Shown here piece by piece: positions 19,670 to 31,194 of a stretch of DNA of 64,000 bases. Source of the stretch: Isoetes taiwanensis (taxonomy: Eukaryota; Streptophyta; Lycopodiopsida; Isoetales; Isoetaceae); the NCBI GenBank assembly GCA_021234155.1, contig JAJEKV010000002.1, positions 37,177,107-37,241,106 on the forward strand, written 5' to 3'. Within the stretch, counting starts at the first letter, position 1; each line of letters starts with the position of its first letter. The notes under the pieces are model-generated. The model searched no databases. It saw only the letters and a list, made by a program, of their open reading frames with translations, and was not told where the DNA came from. Made by a program: the position numbers and the translations under genes.

Positions 19670-19775
19670 GGGAGAGGGAGAGGGAGAGGGAGGGAGGAGG
19701 AGAGGGAGAGGGAGGGGGGGGGGGGGGAGGGGGAGGGGGAGGGGAGAGGGAGGGAGAGGGGAGGGAGGGGGAGAG
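19516..19775. repeat. Compound microsatellite (GGGA)n-(GATA)n-(GA)n-(GGGAGA)n
   Basis: GGGA repeats from 19518, about twelve GATA units at 19576-19624, pure GA to about 19656, then mixed GGGAGA/GGGGA to about 19772. Minus-strand Pro/Leu/Ser-rich frames across it are artefacts. Confidence 0.95.
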
Positions 19776-20055
19776 AATAGAAGCAGGACCAATGGAAAAA
19801 TTCGAAGGGATAACCCCACAGAAAAAGAGAAAACCCCAAAGGTACTACTCGAAAGTCACAATGCTATGCCGAGAAGGAATATGAGAGAAGATGAACCAAG
19901 CCACAATCCACGGCCCAATCTATCATGACAACAACCATCAGAACAAAGAGGTTTGAGCAACCACATGTATATAGATCCTCCCTATGCAAGCAACACTGAC
20001 CAAAACACAAACAACCACTCAATGACCTCAAGAGAGAAAAGAGCGGGAGGTGAGG

Positions 20056-20085
20056 GAAGTTGACACCAAGAATCAAAGATCCAGC
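20056..20085 (-). repeat. 30-bp word shared exactly with 43339-43368
   Basis: On the minus strand it begins GCTGGATCTTTGATTCTTGG and ends TGTCAACTTC. The copy at 43339-43368 is identical over 30 bp and in the same orientation, with different flanks. TTGGTGTCAAC resembles the TTGGTATCAGAGC primer-binding site of many plant LTR elements, so a retroelement leader is possible but unproven. Confidence 0.75.
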
Positions 20086-20125
20086 TTAGAGAGAACACCG
20101 ATGAGAACTGAGAGAGAGAACACAG

Positions 20126-20133
20126 TATATATA
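20126..20133 (-). promoter_or_regulatory. TATA box of a minus-strand repeat element
   Basis: TATATATA in the context CCCTATATATACTG on the minus strand, about 40 bp upstream of the 30-bp shared word and about 35 bp inside the hairpin at 20192-20220. It is consistent with the promoter of a minus-strand retroelement. Confidence 0.4.
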
Positions 20134-20161
20134 GGGAAGAAAGGATCCAAACGAGGCCTGA

Positions 20162-20225
20162 GCCAAAAAAGGTGTCCCTTTCTCAAGAATAATGGTTCTA
20201 TTCATGCTGAATAGAACCATTGCAT
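20162..20225 (-). repeat. Hairpin-bearing element end, inverted partner of 24360-24427
   Basis: Contains a perfect 12-bp stem (atggttctattc) with an atgct loop at 20192-20220. A longer imperfect stem outside it pairs ggacctttcccaa with its counterpart in gtgtccctttctcaa. The whole 64-bp block is the reverse complement of 24360-24427 with modest divergence. The stem differs by a paired A:T to C:G change. Confidence 0.75.
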
Positions 20226-22985
20226 TATTGGGAAAGGTCCTATTAACATCAACACATGCCCGGTAATGCGAGAGATGCTACTGGAAAGCTACTAAACATG
20301 GTGAATGTTTTAGGCATTGAAACAGCTATTCCCCCCATTCGGTCAATGGAACAATCTCAAACTCAACCAAGACCGAAAGTATGAGGGACCATAAGGTATA
20401 GAGGAGATAACCGGGACTACCCTAAGAATGGAGATAAAAGGATAAAGAATAAAGCAGAAGAAGTGGAGCCAAGAAGCAACATGGCAACAAGGAGGTATGG
20501 TAAAGACAACCAAACAAGAAATGAATGTGAACCATGAAAAAATGAAGAAACAACATGACGCCAACGAACCAGTGCAAACAGAATGCAACCAAAACTAACA
20601 CAACAAAATAGATCAGATGGACTACAAAGCAATGAGGAATCAACCAATATAATAGATATGAGCAATAGAACTAAAGAAGCAGAAGAACCATGTAGGTAAA
20701 AGGAAAACCAGGTGACGAACATAGCCTAAACAATAGAAGGCCAGAACACTAGGATAGGGACATATAATGATATTGCAAGAAGGGAGCTGATGATGATAAG
20801 TTGAAAAAGTGATGTCTCAACAAAGGACAAGGACCACAAGATGACTCCCCATAGCCTGAACATAATTGAAAGCGTGATGAGAACTAAAAGAAATAAAATG
20901 GAGCCATAAGGGATAAATGATGAATAGAACCCACCAAACTGATGAGGCAAAGGAATACTAGAGACCAGCAAGACACAAAAATCGAGCGATGTGCCAAGAA
21001 CTATATAGTAACATAGAAAATGATCATAACAAAGCAAAGTGATGAAAATAGACTCTAATGAATCGGGCAACCTGGATAAAGACAACTATAATGATAAGAA
21101 ATCATGAACATCTGACTCACAAGGCCAATAGAACAAGTAAAACCGAAGGTCAAGAAGATTAGCAATGAAACTATGAACAAGGAAAAATAAAAAAACAAAG
21201 CCAAATAAGAATAATAAGACTAAAAGAACAAATTCAAAACAAATGAACCCAATCAACCAGCCATGGAGTAGCCATGGAGCAAGGGAAGCAAGATGGCACA
21301 AATATGATTAAAGGCGACAGAAACCAGCCCCTAGACATGGAAGGGCGAGAGGCACAAACTTGACAATTGGAATAAACATCAACTGAAAGACTTTAATAGA
21401 AAACATTCCAAGAAGGAAAGTGTCAGATGGTCAATCTTGGAGGAATAGGGGCGAAGTGAGTAAGAAAAAGCGTAACATGAACTATGGAAGCAAATAGAGT
21501 ACAAGCAGGAGTTCAGGAGTCCATAAGAACAATCAGGATCATCGACATAAGAACGAATATGGGCAGACACTAAAGAGGCTCGCGGAACTGTACAGGGTTA
21601 ATGAAGCAATCTAAGACAACTAAAACTAAAGGGAGTGAAAAAATAGAAAAATGAGTAAGGGCAATGGAACCTTGAGATCGAAGAAATGAAGGGGCCCATC
21701 GATGATAAGGACCTGAAGCAATGACTCTTCAAAAAACAAGGTAGAAAGCGTCCATGAAACTAAAGAGAGCATCAACCATGGAACAGGAAGAGCAAAAAAA
21801 GCAAATCGGATAAAGGCAATATAAATTCTTCCAGAAATAGAAGGACGAGAGGAACAAATTCGACGATTGAAATATATGAACAAAGCGCAACTGAAAAGAC
21901 AAGGATACCATAAAGAAATAGGACATAAGGGTCAACTTGGATGAATAAAAGTGACAAAAACAAAAACTATCGAAGCAAATAGAGCACAATTAGGACTACA
22001 AGAACCATAGGAGAAAATAAAATAAATGGAACAAGTACGACACTAGGGAAACAGTAAAAAGACAAACAAATTACGAGATAATGGTGCAATAAATGATGAC
22101 CAGAACTAAAGGATGTGAGGGGCAACCCGGAGAGAAGACAACGAATGAGGTAGTGGAATAATAAATGAGATACAAAATTGATGGGAAAATATACAAACTG
22201 ACGAAGCATGCCAATCCTAGGGATCAACCCGACCCAAAGTCTAAGTAGGATGAAGGGGATCAGAGATAACTTGGTAAATGAGACTGATGAAGCAGAGGGA
22301 TGGAGCAAAGAGATCGCAATGAAAGGGGTAACATGAACCAGAGGGCCCAAACAACGTGAAAGCAAGATTAACAAAGACTAATAGAACATGTTAATAAAAA
22401 AGGCCGGAAGAGGAGCAATGGACCATGAGTAAGAACAAAATGAAACAATAGGGCCAAACACGAGCTAACGAGACTAAAAGAGAAAAACTATAACACATGG
22501 GGAAAAAGAACAGACTATCAAACTAACAGAAAGGAAATGTGAAGAAGGTAGAAGATAGCCATAAGGATTTTAAAAATTGCTCAAAAGCAAGATGGAACAT
22601 GTCCAAAGAACTAAAGAGACCAACCAACTATGGAACAAGAGGCACAACATGGGACAAATCAGAATAGAGGCAATAGAAAAGGGATACCATGAAGATAAAG
22701 GGCAAAAGGGTTAACTGGGGCAGACGCTTAAAGGTGGCATATGCAAGGACTACAGAGCGGTGGAGCACAAGTAAGACTGCAAGGATCTATAAGAAGAAAA
22801 ATGACAATTGGAACAGAGCAACCACTACACTGAAGAGGCTCACAGTATAAGGGACAAATGGAGCAATAATAGTCAACTAAAACTAAAGTATGTAATGGGT
22901 GACACAAAGAGAAGAAAAAGAATAAGGCAGTGGAAATAAACTAGATAAAAAGGGATTGAAGGCACATGGGTTTTTGTGTAGCCGT
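20226..22985 (-). repeat. Strand-asymmetric repeat tract (pyrimidine-rich on minus strand)
   Basis: The minus strand is persistently rich in T and C, giving a chain of overlapping hydrophobic Phe/Leu/Ser/Cys-rich frames with no recognisable domain. They are best read as compositional. ggaaaggtcctat occurs at about 18480 and again at 20232. No gene is supported. Confidence 0.5.
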
Positions 22986-24335
22986 AACACTGACAAGAAC
23001 AAACCACATAAGAGATATATATAAACCGTATAAATAGGAAAAGCACATCCAACATCACCCTGGTAAGCATATGGAAAAAGGTTAGATCAAGCAATGAGCA
23101 CTCTAGACGAAAAACAAACTAATCGACGCAAATAACCTCCATGCGAGAGATCATGCCTAATGCCAATAATTTGGATATGTGCAATTCAGAAAAAACAAGC
23201 GATAATGGGGCACATAATGGTGTTAATATAGTTTTTTTTTTTGAAGAACGTGTTTTACTTCATATTATACACTCAAAATATTACAAAGTACTTCCAGAAG
23301 TAAGAAATGTCCCTGAAGCATCAATCACTTTTAGATGATCACTCCATACCACATACCACAATATAGTTAATATAGTTGTAACATCGACAAAAAACATACC
23401 ACATAAGAAAAACATAAAAAAGATAGATGGACTACATATTAGCAATTAGCAAATATCAGTGCATCATGAACCAAACATATCACATACATATAATAAATAC
23501 TGATGCAACATAAAATATAAAACAAACTAAGACCAACCATTATCCTTGTCAAACATAATGTATACATGCTCGATATAACACGCTTGCCAAACCATGAGAA
23601 TGATCATGCATAACCCCATGCTGGACATCATGTCCAATACTCATAACTGGGATATGTACATGTCTACTATAGATCATAGTTTTCATGAGAGAACACCCAA
23701 TTTTAGAGCTCTAAAAACATGCATCATGTCAAAATGCGAAGTGCAGGAAGTTAGAATACCAAACCATATAAAACTAGAGAAAAATGTGTCCAATATCACT
23801 GCTGCTAAATTTTTGAAAAAAGGTTAGTTTAAGCAATGTAAGCACTCTGGAAGAAAACAGACTAAACTACATAAAACAACCTCCATGCCTAATAGTATGC
23901 CTAAAGCCTATAACATAGGATCCATGCAAGTCTACCATAAGATAACATTTCCATGAGAAGAACAAGCGATACAAGAATTGATAGGGCATATTGGTGTTCA
24001 AGAAAAATATGCAAAATATCGATGGACTATCTATAACACATATAAATGCATCATGAACTAAACATATCACACTCATATTTCAAATACTTATGCAATATGA
24101 AACATGAAATAGAAAGCAATCATCCATGTCATAATATACATGCTCAAAATACTACGCCTGACAAATCATAAAGAATGCTCATCCATAACCCTATGCTCGA
24201 CATTATACCTAAAGTTCATAATCTACATGTCTACCAAGTTATAGTTTCCATGAGAAAACAAGCAATCTGGAGCTTTAAAAATATGCATCATGCCAAAACT
24301 TGAAATATAGAAAACTAGAAAACCAAACTATATAG
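22986..24335. repeat. Degenerate tandem array, about 590-bp higher-order unit
   Basis: Phrases recur in order. gcatcatgaaccaaacatatcac (23459) returns in altered form at about 24049. catgctcgatataacacgc (about 23567) returns as catgctcaaaatactacgc (about 24148). tgcatcatgtcaaaa (23720) returns as tgcatcatgccaaaa (24284). aaaaaggttag occurs near 23074 and 23816. The start of the repeat (gctgctaaat...gaaaaa) also occurs at about 41810, linking this tract to the one beyond the 39-kb LINE. Confidence 0.7.
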
Positions 24336-24359
24336 AACTAGAGAAATGAAATGAAATGA

Positions 24360-24427
24360 AATGCAATGGTTCTCTTCTTATATAGAAGAGAACCATCATT
24401 CTAGGGAAAGGGACGCTAGTTTTGGCG
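24360..24427 (+). repeat. Hairpin-bearing element end with GAAAT microsatellite before it
   Basis: A perfect 13-bp stem (atggttctcttct) with a tatat loop at 24366-24396, then cattctagggaaagggacgc. Immediately before it is (GAAAT)4-5 at 24340-24360. It matches 20162-20225 in reverse complement, so two such ends face each other 4.2 kb apart. Confidence 0.75.
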
Positions 24428-25516
24428 CTAGCTCTGCTTTTGGATCCAAGCTTTCTTTGGCAGAAGCCTGCTATAGTGCACGCTTTCTTTGGCCTTTTCT
24501 CCCATAAAAGCCTTGTGTCTTCCTGCATTCCTCATCGGCGTTTCCTCTGAGCTGAATCTTGTTGTTGTACGGAATTTCTGGCTTTGGCTCCTCAGCTTCC
24601 TTCCATGCGTCTTCTCCTACCTCTTTATGCTTTGTATGGTTTGATGTCTGATATAGCTCCGGGCCAGTTTAATCTCAGTGATGGCTATCTGTTTCCTTTT
24701 TGCTATTGGCTTTGCCCGTTGATTTCAGTCTAAGTTTCCTCGATTGGTTTTGGGCATAACGATTTGCTTGACCAATTCGTTGGCCCAGCTGGATTCTTCT
24801 TTGGCCGTATGTCTTCTCTTGTCTTTGTTGTTATGTTTCGTGATTGTTTTGACTTTAGATTGCTTCGTTTTTTTTTTCATTTAGGCTTGAATCTGTGCGT
24901 GCTTTATTTTTTCTGTTTCCTTCGTCCTACCGGATCTGAGCCAGCACTACCATAGATTCGAATATATTTTTCTTCCAGTTCTTTGGGTGTTTGAGAATGA
25001 TTATGCTATGATTAACCCAATTTTGCTCTAGGTTCTTTGGTTTGGTAATTATTTATGCTTTTCGTAGAGCTTTGCGACATATAGGGGCCCCTGCAGATTT
25101 CTTCTACTCGATTGTTGCTTCTCTGTTTCTCAAGGTTTATTGTGATGGATCATTTTTTGCATTCGATCTAAGAGGTTTCCGAATCTATACAGGTCTGGAC
25201 ACGACATTCTTGAGTCCGGAGGATTCAATTTTGCACTGAAACCACTCGCTCTTGGTATTGTGAACAACCTATCCATCGATTTTTGATTTTCAAACTGATA
25301 TGCTCCATTGGTCCAGGTTCTTTGAATCGTTTAACAAGGTATTCGAAAACCCCATCAATTCCCTTGTAAACAAATCTGATTAGGGTCCTATTTCGGTGGC
25401 TATGTTGGCCGCCGTTTTGTTTAAGTTTTATTGAAGGGATACTGGGTGCTGGTACCTTCGGACCCAATTAGATAAATTATTTGTTTGTTTTTTAATTAGC
25501 TCTTCGCTTTGTGACT
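24428..25516. other. T-rich tract, no gene recognised
   Basis: Continues from the hairpin end in a strongly T-rich, G/T-asymmetric sequence. Short open frames (for example 25042-25239) lack known motifs. It is probably the body of the element that starts at 24360. Confidence 0.4.
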
Positions 25517-27030
25517 AACACATGTGGTTTGTAACTGCAATTGTTGGTTCGATTCTTCCCAATGGCCGTATAGCTATATAATTGTTTGCCCATCAATCCC
25601 TTGTTTTTTTTTCGAGGTCATGTATGGGTCAAATTGGGATGGATGCCCCCATTTATTAATTTCGTTGCAATGTCAAATATAGTCCCTCAGGATGATGTGG
25701 TGGTGCAGGTTTGGAAGGTTCACCCGGATGTTGTGTCTTCTTGTTTTGTGCGGTCTTGTTACCGGGTGCTGGCTATTCATGACACACTGCCCCCTTCAGG
25801 CAAGTGGTCTCTGCAGCTTCCGGGATCTCGATGGCATTCGGTTTGGACGTGGACATGGAGCTCACTTCCCCCACCGAAGGTTAGGGTGCTTATGTGGCAG
25901 GTGGTGCACCGCTGTATCAGGGTGAATGCCCTTGTGAGTCAGTTTAGGCCAGGTGTGAGCCCTCTCTGCCCTTGTTGTGGCCTTCATCGTGAGACTGTGG
26001 AGCATTGTCTGGTTTGCCCTCATTTGCAGGCTACCTGGAATTGGGTTAGGGCTTTGTTTCAGGTGAGATTGACTAGCCAGCAATCTACTTCATGTGTATC
26101 CTGGTGCTTGGCCGCTCTTGCGACAGCAAGCCTTGCATCTGTGCGTGGCTTGGTTGGTGTGGTTGATTTGGAAGCGGCGACGGTTGTGGATCTTTCAGGG
26201 GATTCAGCAGCCTGCAGCCTCTCTGATTCCTCGACTCAGGTACAAGCTATTTCAAAGCTTTCTGGTGTTCCCGGGATTAGTAGAGCGGAAGTTTGCCATT
26301 TGGCGGGACTTCTTGGGTGTTGTAGATGGTGATGGTCAGTTTGTACAGCAGCAGGGTTGCAGTTTTTCTGTGAGTTTGTTGTGGAGTGTCGAGGTATCGC
26401 TGTCTCTTTGGGGCAGTTCTCCTTCCTCCTCACTTGCTTTGTAACATTACCATTCTTTTAATATATTGATGACACAGTTCTTCAAAAAACAAAAAATTTC
26501 TTGTTTGATGGTCCTCCTTAGCTATATTATTTTGCCCATCAATCCCTTGTTTTTTCGAGGTCATGTATGGGTCAGGTTGGGATGTGTGCCCTCGTTTATT
26601 AAATTCGTTGCGATGTCAATTTTCTTGTTTGATGGTCCTCCTTCGTTCAGTTGTCGTTGATGTGCATGAGCTTGGAGTCTAGGGTCGGTCTTGAGTCTTG
26701 TACTATTAATTCCTTGGATGTTGGGTGTTTGCGTGGGTCTTGGATTTGTGGCTAGCACGCGTGGTTTATAACTTTTGATTGTTGGTTCGACTCCCTCCAA
26801 TGGCCGTATAGCTATATATTTTTTTGCCCATCAATCCCTTGTTTGTTCGAGGTCGTGTATGGGTCGGGTTGGGATGTGTGCCCCCATTTTATTAAATTCG
26901 TTGCAATGTCAATTTTCTTGTTTGATGGTCCTTCTTTGTTCAGTTGTCGTTGATGTGCATGAGCTTGGAGTCTAGGGTCAGTCTGGAGTCTTGCACTATC
27001 AATTCCTTGGATGTCGGGTGCTTGTGTGGG
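25517..27030 (+). repeat. About 292-bp tandem repeats with tRNA-like (SINE-like) heads
   Basis: gcccatcaatcccttgt occurs at 25588, 26534 and 26826; the last two copies are 292 bp apart. Each full unit has gatgtgcatgagcttggagt and ttccttggatg downstream; a further partial unit lies near 27780. Before the 25588 and 26826 copies lies a tRNA-like segment with an A-box-like TGGCTAGCACGCGTGG (26748) and a good B box, GGTTCGACTCC (26784; GGTTCGATTCT at about 25544). A tRNA-derived SINE origin is inference. The first copy is split by the L1 fragment at 25680-26490. Confidence 0.6.
25680..26490 (+). mobile_element. L1-type LINE 3' fragment nested in a tandem repeat
   Basis: The reading frame gives SCFVRSCYRVLAIHDTLPPS, then PPPKVRVLMWQVVHRCIRVN, CPCCGLHRETVEHCLVCPHL and QATWNWVRALF. 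This is the zinc-binding zf-RVT domain at the end of plant L1 ORF2 (CPxC..E...H....C). One frame over it continues CVAWLVWLIWKRRRLWIFQG and ends SSLAL at about 26440. A short 3' tail, aaaaaacaaaaaa, precedes 26490. The target repeat word gcaatgtcaa...tttcttg is split by it, which shows insertion after the repeat formed. It is 5'-truncated, as is usual for L1. Confidence 0.85.
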
Positions 27031-28229
27031 TCGTGTTAAGATACATTGCTTAGGCTTCGTTGTTAAGTTTGCAGTTGGTAGATAAGAGGATAGCGTAGTG
27101 CTTTTTGGTTGCTCTTCTTGTTTTATGTTCGTAGGATTGGTTTGTTGGCCTAGGGTCTTACTCCATCTATCCCTTGTTTTGCTAGATCTTCATAGGCTGT
27201 TTCTGATGTGTGTCCCTCCAATTCGTGTTATTTAAACATGTCATCTTGTTTAGAAAGAAGTTCTTGCTTTCAGTTTGTCCTTTTATTTATCTAAAGTTGG
27301 ATTCTAATGTTTTGGGTCTGGGGTCAGGTCAATTGTGCCCCCTTTTTTCTAACATTAAACCTTTTTGTTATTCATATTATAATAAGGGATCCTTGTGTAT
27401 AATATTATTAAACATTAATAACCCAAGGTCCTGGTGCATATTGTTAGACATTAATAACAAAAGGTCCTCGTGCATAGGTTGGTTGTGCCTGGTTTGGTCT
27501 GTCTAGTCGACGCCTCATCTTTATCTGTTGTTTTGACGCCCGTTGTGCCCTTTTCTTTTGGTTATAAACATTAAATCTTTTTTGTTATAAAACATTGTTT
27601 TAAGGGGTCTTTGTGCATAATATTATTAAATATTAATAACTAGAGGTCCTCGTGCATATTATTAGACATTATTAACACAAAGGTCTTGGTGCATACGTTG
27701 CTTGTGCCTGGGTCCATTGTGCCCTATTACCTCCCCAAGAGCTTTTTCTTGTTTGTGGTGTCTTTTCTGTTGGTTGCCTTGGATGTGCTTGAGCTTGGAG
27801 TCTAGAGTCGGTCCTTGTTTTGCTCTGTTGCTTCCTTGGTCATTTGGTTCTTGCATGGGTCGTGTTAGGTTCGTTGCATAGGATTTTTTGGTTGGTTTCT
27901 GGTTTTTTGCTCGTTTGGTCGGTGTGTTGCTTGGATATATGATGCATTGTCATCTAGGAGGTTTTTATTTCATTGGGTTTCGTCCTCTAGGTCGATCTTT
28001 AGCTTGTTAGGTAGTTCTCATATTGTTGTTCTCCCTTTAACGATGTGCGCTTTCCTTGTTCGTTCTTTCAGCTTTTTGGGTTAGTCGATTTATGATGTCC
28101 ATCCTCATTGTCTCTATTTTACGGTATCTAGATTAACCATCCATGTCAAATCCTTATTTGGCTTTCTTACTTGCGTGTATTTGTAAATCTTCTTTTTTAT
28201 TTTTGGATTGGGTTGGGTTCCGTGCCAAG
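27031..28229. other. Repeat-rich T/G tract, no gene
   Basis: Between about 27365 and 27700 the phrases attattaaacattaataac and aggtcctcgtgcata recur at least four times. One larger pair (about 27375-27480 and 27605-27710) forms an approximate 230-bp duplication. gatgtgcttgagcttggagt at about 27782 is a remnant of the 292-bp unit. Confidence 0.5.
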
Positions 28230-28261
28230 GAACGCCGCATCTTACGCCGCATGCGGCGTTC
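28230..28261. repeat. GC-rich inverted repeat GAACGCCGCAT
   Basis: Perfect 11-bp arms (GAACGCCGCAT / ATGCGGCGTTC) separated by 10 bp that contain a further CGCCGC. It is a sharp GC-rich island in AT-rich sequence. Confidence 0.7.
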
Positions 28262-29623
28262 CCTTCCAGTTTGCGTTCCCTCTTGCGGGACGCTGGTGGC
28301 TCGAATTGAATGCCAGGAGTGTCCAAGATTTCAAACTCAGGCATCGCCATTGAATGATAGGAATTTGAATGACAAAAATTTGAATGGCCTACTGCTCTGC
28401 TATACGAAATTCCATCGACTAGCATTCTCTTCATCTTATTTTTGACGCCTCATGGTCTCATATTGGCGCCTCACCTAGCTCGGACATAGCATTTTTCTTG
28501 CAAACGTGAAACGTGAGAAAGCGTTGGAGTTGGTCGCCAGGGCTGGGTCGGATCCTGGAAATGTGAGTAGATTACATTGGTCGGCTTAGCAGAGCCTAAT
28601 GTTCCTAAAACTAATGAAGACGTTTGCAGGGCTTGGCGTTTGGAGTTGTTCACTTATTTCTAGAGCACCGTCTGTGTGCACGTCTTTTTGTAAGCAACTG
28701 TTTGAGTTTCACATTTCTGTGAGCACGTTTTTCAATTGAATCAGCGAATCAGATACAGAAAGCCCTTCGAATTTAAAGGCCATTTGAAATTATAATGGAG
28801 TTGTTCTTCCTTTAGTTCTGGAGCCGATATTATGAGGTAAGATTCTCAACCAAGTTTTTTGTTGCCTTCAAAGCTTAAGTTTTTGTAAGATTTTTCATCT
28901 CCACGTTTGGCTGAGGTTTTTCATCTCCACAGTTTGGCTGAGTTTTTGTGAAGTTTTTCATCTCCATGTCTGGTTTTTCATCTAGATCAGAGTTTGACAT
29001 TTAGGGACCATAGCAGTCTGCAACACATTGTTCATACTACTGTTAAACATTGAAGCAACGAGAGCTGTCGGATGGGCATATTTGCCCTTTATTCCAAGAT
29101 CTGGACCGTACATAGCAATCCTCGTTTGTGGGGTATGCATGTATAAGTTTAAGTATACTGTATATTAAAGTTTACAAAATACTATAAGGTTTGAGAGAAT
29201 GTACTTAATAGTGTTAATTTTGTACATGTATTGTAAATATATTTTTGGGGCTCTCGCTGCCCTACGTAACCCCCCGTGTGAATATGCACCCAAACCAAAG
29301 GGGGTTTAAGGGGGATTTTAATTTAAATGTGTGAAATGCAATGGTTTATGTTAATAATGTTAATGGTAGTTGTGTGTTGATTGTTATATTAAAAAAAATT
29401 TTGGGCCCTTCGGGCCCTAACTAAAGCATAGGTAAACTTTATGGGTCTAAACATTAATTACTAAAAAGCACAATAACATCAAGACAAACAAATCATTTCC
29501 ATTGCATACCAAGAGCCGCCGAAATATACGCAAACAAACTGTTATAAAATGGGCAAAAACAACAATAACATCATAAGGTTTACTGAAGGGGGGCCATGAC
29601 GCCCAATATGAAGCCAGTACCAC
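28262..29623. other. Intergenic, no gene recognised; short minisatellite
   Basis: At 28888-28985 the phrases tttttcatctccac and gtttggctgag recur three to four times. At 29400-29420 gggcccttcgggccc is a palindrome. No coding potential is recognised. Confidence 0.45.
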
Positions 29624-30964
29624 TTAGAGAACATGATCGAGGCTGCCTCTTTTTAAAAAGGCCAGACCACATTTTCTGGATGGAAACTCTCTGGCAGAAC
29701 TCTGGAATAGATGATGTCCTGCTTGAAGGTTCTCATGTTTACTATAAGCTAATATCATAGCAATGAATCTCATGTTATTTATGGCTTCAAATTGTTGAGT
29801 AGCAATGCTCCTTTTTCCCAAGAAGGCTGCTGAAAATCCTGATGCCCACACCTGGAGCATTTTAAGAGCCTTATTATTCTAGAAAAGAATCAAAATAGGC
29901 CATTTGATAATTGTAACATACTTTTCTTCCGCTAAATCCTAAGAATAAAAACAAGGCGTCTTTGATATGGACATACAGGACACTTGAAACACGGGAAATA
30001 TGGACATACAAGAGACTTGAAACACGAAATCCACGAACATAACAACACTGCAGTTTGCGATAGTAAAAATCAAGCCTCAGAACTCAATGGACTTTGTTCA
30101 GGATGAAAGAAACAAACACAATGAGTACAACCTTTACTTCAAATATCAACACGGAAAAGCTCACTAATACTTGACAAAGCATGCAAAGAGGAATACTATC
30201 GATTTAAGCGGATAATACAACACAATAGCAAGGTAAAACATACACGGGGATCTGGATGCGCTACAGGTGCGAGAATCAACCACACAACCCGTTCGAAACA
30301 ACGTCATATCTGTAAAGTGCAAACTTAGTGATCAACTGGTGGCAGCTTATGGAGTTTACTAGTGGTTTCCTTTAACCACGTTGCAAGATGATGAGCCAGT
30401 TGATCAATTTGTTCGTTTGTCTTGCCAACCTTGACACACAAGAAGAGGTCGCTCATAGGAAGCACAAAAAAGTACAGCATTGATTCCTCGGCATTGTACC
30501 AATCTGCATATTTCTTGAGATGCTTCTATTTGGATCCAAGCCACCCTAACAAGACCATCAAGCTGCTACCTCTTTGCCATGACCTTTTCATCAATTTGTG
30601 CTTGTTTTACATTAAAAACACCACTTTGAAATAACAATGCAGCATCAGAGCTACATTGCCAGAAATGGGAATAGCCAGATGCAGCAAAAGCTCTTCTTCG
30701 AAAAGCTCCTGAATCCTGCGGGTAGTATCCTTGAATGAATAACCGCTGAAACAGCAGATGGCAATCCTGGTCTATGAGCAAAAGAGAGATTATTCTCGAC
30801 TTTGAAAGTGAAGGTGCACATTGCACAACAAAGGAAAATGTAATACACTTGAATTGTTGAAGCTCCAATCCAAACTTTGGTGTCTCACTGCCAACAATGA
30901 ATTTACAATTAATCTCCCTATGAGTACACATTGATTTCTGGCATAAAAGCTCTGATCTCTTCAT
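29624..30964 (-). pseudogene. DUF829/TMEM53-like alpha/beta-hydrolase, decayed multi-exon gene
   Basis: DUF829 (TMEM53, PF05705) proteins are alpha/beta-hydrolase-fold proteins of unknown substrate. Reading the minus strand, an exon near 30960-30560 gives FAASGYSHFWQCSSDAALLF. A frame change then leads to SLMVLLGWLGSK, a stop, and KHLKKYADWYNAEESMLYFF, then VKVGKTNEQIDQLAHHLATW to a stop at 30325. This matches the family start (VVLLGWLGAK.KHLKKYA.WY...G, .V.Q....L...L..WL). A possible donor GTAAAC follows WLKETT. About 500 bp further on, 29860-29624 gives LQVWASGFSAAFLGKRSIAT, the family's QVWAAGFSAA.LKKRS.A segment, with the exons between missing. A stop, a frameshift, missing middle exons and a tandem duplication at its 5' end make it a pseudogene. 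The family call rests on my memory of the motif order. Confidence 0.75.
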
Positions 30965-31194
30965 CGTGAAAGGACAAGAGTAAAAACTTTAGTTTTGCAG
31001 GAGCTGCTCAACTTTCTAAACTGCAGAAACGTATAGGCACCCGAGTGAATTTACAATTAATCTCCCTATGACTACACATTGATTTCTGGCATAAAAGCTC
31101 GGATCTCTTCATCGTGAAAGGACAAGAGTAAAAACTTTAGTTTTGCAGGAGCTGCTCAACTTTCTAAACTGCAGAAACGTATAGGAACCCGAGT
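30899..31194. repeat. 148-bp tandem duplication
   Basis: 30899-31046 and 31047-31194 are almost identical (for example gaatttacaattaatctccc at 30899 and 31047). The left copy contains the 5' end of the DUF829-like exon, so the duplication split or extended that exon. The low divergence suggests it is recent. Confidence 0.9.

Noticed and set aside
19445-19839. Proline/leucine/serine-rich reading frames
   Set aside because: Translation of a compound GGGA/GATA/GA microsatellite.
20343-22374. Chain of minus-strand hydrophobic open frames that could suggest membrane-protein genes
   Set aside because: They overlap in different frames, lack any domain or codon-like signal, and follow from the persistent pyrimidine bias of the strand.
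22986-24335. Direct repeats considered as a CRISPR-like array
   Set aside because: Units are hundreds of bases long, degenerate and without uniform spacers, and the DNA is plant nuclear.
25586-26332. Single 248-codon frame as a host gene
   Set aside because: The first part is the L1 zf-RVT domain and its true continuation is in another frame; it is a LINE 3' fragment.
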